From the NCBI RefSeq assembly GCF_009939295.1, contig NZ_WVIC01000033.1:1-48412 (forward strand): a stretch of DNA of 48,412 nucleotides, in the 5' to 3' direction. The notes under the pieces were generated by a model, which was not told where the DNA came from, did not search any database, and saw only the letters and a list, made by a program, of their open reading frames with translations. The position numbers were made by a program, and so were the translations under genes. Origin of the DNA: Petrachloros mirabilis ULC683 (GTDB lineage Bacteria; Cyanobacteriota; Cyanobacteriia; Thermosynechococcales; Thermosynechococcaceae). Below, one piece after another: positions 47,195 to 48,412 of the stretch (its first letter is position 1; the number at the start of each line of letters is the position of its first letter).

Positions 47195-48412
47195 TTAGCT
47201 ACGGTTCAGGGTATCTCTATAGCCTCGCCATAGATTTTGTATAGCGGTGCAGGACTGTAGTAGATCCTCAAGGCATCCGATCGCTTCGACTTGACCCTGT
47301 TTAAGGACAACAATTTGGTCGGCCTGACGGAGGATTCCAGGACGATGGGAGACGACGAGGAGAGTGGGAGAGTGGATGGGTAGGCAGGTTGGTGGGGTAA
47401 GGGAATTCGTCACAGCTCTACCTGCCAACAACCGCTGCCACAATTGCTGCTCAGTTTCGACATCTAAAGCACTGGAAAGATCGTCAAAGACGAGTAGTTC
47501 GGGCTGGCGAATGAACATGCGAGCAGCAGCCACCCGCTGAATTTGCCCCCCCGACAGTCGAACACCTTTCGTCCCTACGAGGGTGTGTAGCCCTTTGGCC
47601 ATGGTGGCCAGATCGGGTTCGAGTACAGCCCTTGAAATGGCTTTCTCAAGAGCCGCTTCGTCGAGATCTAACCCTAACAAAATGTTTTCCAGGAGGGAGG
47701 TGCTAAACAGTTGGGGAATCTGTGACGTGTAGGCACTGCGCGGCGGGCTCCAAATCGAGATCGGCTCCCTGACGGGTTGGCCATTCCAGGAAATGGTTCC
47801 GGCTTGCAGGGGCAATAATCCCAGGATGGCTCGCAGTAGGGTCGTTTTACCCGAGCCGATGGGGCCAGTAATGACCGTTAAGCTGCCTTTCACTAGGGTG
47901 ATGTTGATCCCGCTAATGCCTTGATGGGTGTCTGGGTAGTGGTAAGTCAGGTCATGGGCGGTTAACTCACGCAACCTCAAGCCCCCATGCCAAACCGGTT
48001 GGGCCATGGGGGGCAGCGCTGGTGGGCGCACGATAGGATAGCTCAGGTAGAGGGGGTGGTGGGCGACCAAAGTCTGAGCAGGTGTGTCACGGCATAATGC
48101 GGCTAAGCGTTCAAAGGAAACCTCTGTTTGCTTACAAAGCATCATAAAGCGACCGAGGTAATCGAGAAAACCTGTAATGAAGGAGAGGTAATACACAAAT
48201 AGGGCAAAATCACCAATCGTTAGAGAACCCAGCCCAGATTGCCTTGATTGGGCGATCAGCAACAAAATTCCGCCTGTTCCCAAACTGACAATATTCTGCA
48301 AAATAGATTCTAAGATGGCTGTTAGAACCTGATCTTTCAGCATCCATTGCCGACGCTGCTCCTAGTTCCACCCGAATTTGTGTGGAGTAAAATTGAGGTA
48401 GAGCACTCAGGA
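47195..48412 (-). pseudogene. ABC exporter ATPase/permease, frameshifted or window-edge partial
   Basis: The open frame from 48343 encodes the last part of the membrane domain and a full ATPase domain: Walker A GPIGSGKTTLLRA, signature RLSGGQIQRVAAARM, Walker B LLVFDDLSSALD, switch VVSHRPGIL. Upstream, YSTQIRVELGAAS continues the exporter in another frame, and an in-frame TAG lies near 48360, so a frameshift breaks the gene just before QRRQWMLKD, or the sequence has an error. The true start is outside the window. Walker B has Asp-Asp instead of Asp-Glu; substrate unknown. Confidence 0.75.

Overview
The window looks like the chromosome of a cyanobacterium. The HIP1 octamer GCGATCGC is frequent (for example near 64, 2378, 6223, 6697 and 15522), and it carries a urtABCDE urea transporter behind an NtcA-type box, an InrS-like nickel sensor, G+C-rich palindromic dispersed repeats and many toxin-antitoxin (TA) remnants. 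I cannot name the species. No rRNA, tRNA, CRISPR array or phage block was seen.

Layout. 1-5.9 kb: urtABCDE on the + strand, closed by a palindromic repeat. 5.9-9.5 kb: a phosphoribosyltransferase gene, then on the - strand a probable unit of peptide deformylase, a small membrane protein, a RelE/ParE-type TA pair, dprA and a membrane protein. 9.5-11.9 kb: a decayed DUF433 gene, a 107-bp MITE-like element, and a tight + strand unit holding a double Phd-like protein with an unknown partner, a Phd/PIN pair and a HigB remnant. 11.9-20.4 kb: housekeeping genes (mutS2, inrS-like, TPR protein, pyruvate kinase, exonuclease, msrA, SPFH protein, gamma-glutamylcyclotransferase-like protein) and dispersed repeats.

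20.5-24.0 kb is the most unusual part. Five different TA pairs lie head to tail on the - strand. Each is preceded by a diverged copy of one short reading frame ending in EELDFIINYDIKYRMGR, which resembles the C-terminus of Eco57I-type restriction-modification enzymes. The copies start at or just after the end of the previous pair and most run into the start codon of the next gene, so they look like reusable translational-coupling leaders. The last pair is decayed, and its HEPN gene is cut by the second copy of the MITE-like element. A sulfotransferase gene follows.

25.2-32.6 kb is a zinc-limitation (Zur) locus: a broken ZnuA-like gene fused to the tail of an efflux adaptor, folE, a COG0523 GTPase, an FAD oxidoreductase, a Crp-type regulator, zur itself, and hemB of the zinc-independent type. 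Three operators close to TGATAATNATTATCA lie here. An IscB-family element of the IsrB type (RuvC without HNH) with a well-formed putative omega RNA sits between zur and hemB, its left end beside the hemB operator.

32.8-48.4 kb, nearly all on the - strand, is TonB-dependent uptake. One cluster has a permease, a hemoglobin-type receptor, an ATPase and a binding lipoprotein. A tonB gene with an unusual C-terminal extension separates it from a second cluster, which has a cobalamin riboswitch, a Zur-type operator, a BtuB-like receptor, a [2Fe-2S] protein, a binding lipoprotein and a permease, but no ATPase. Two decayed copies of one ABC-exporter tail flank the first cluster. A frameshifted or partial ABC exporter ends the window.
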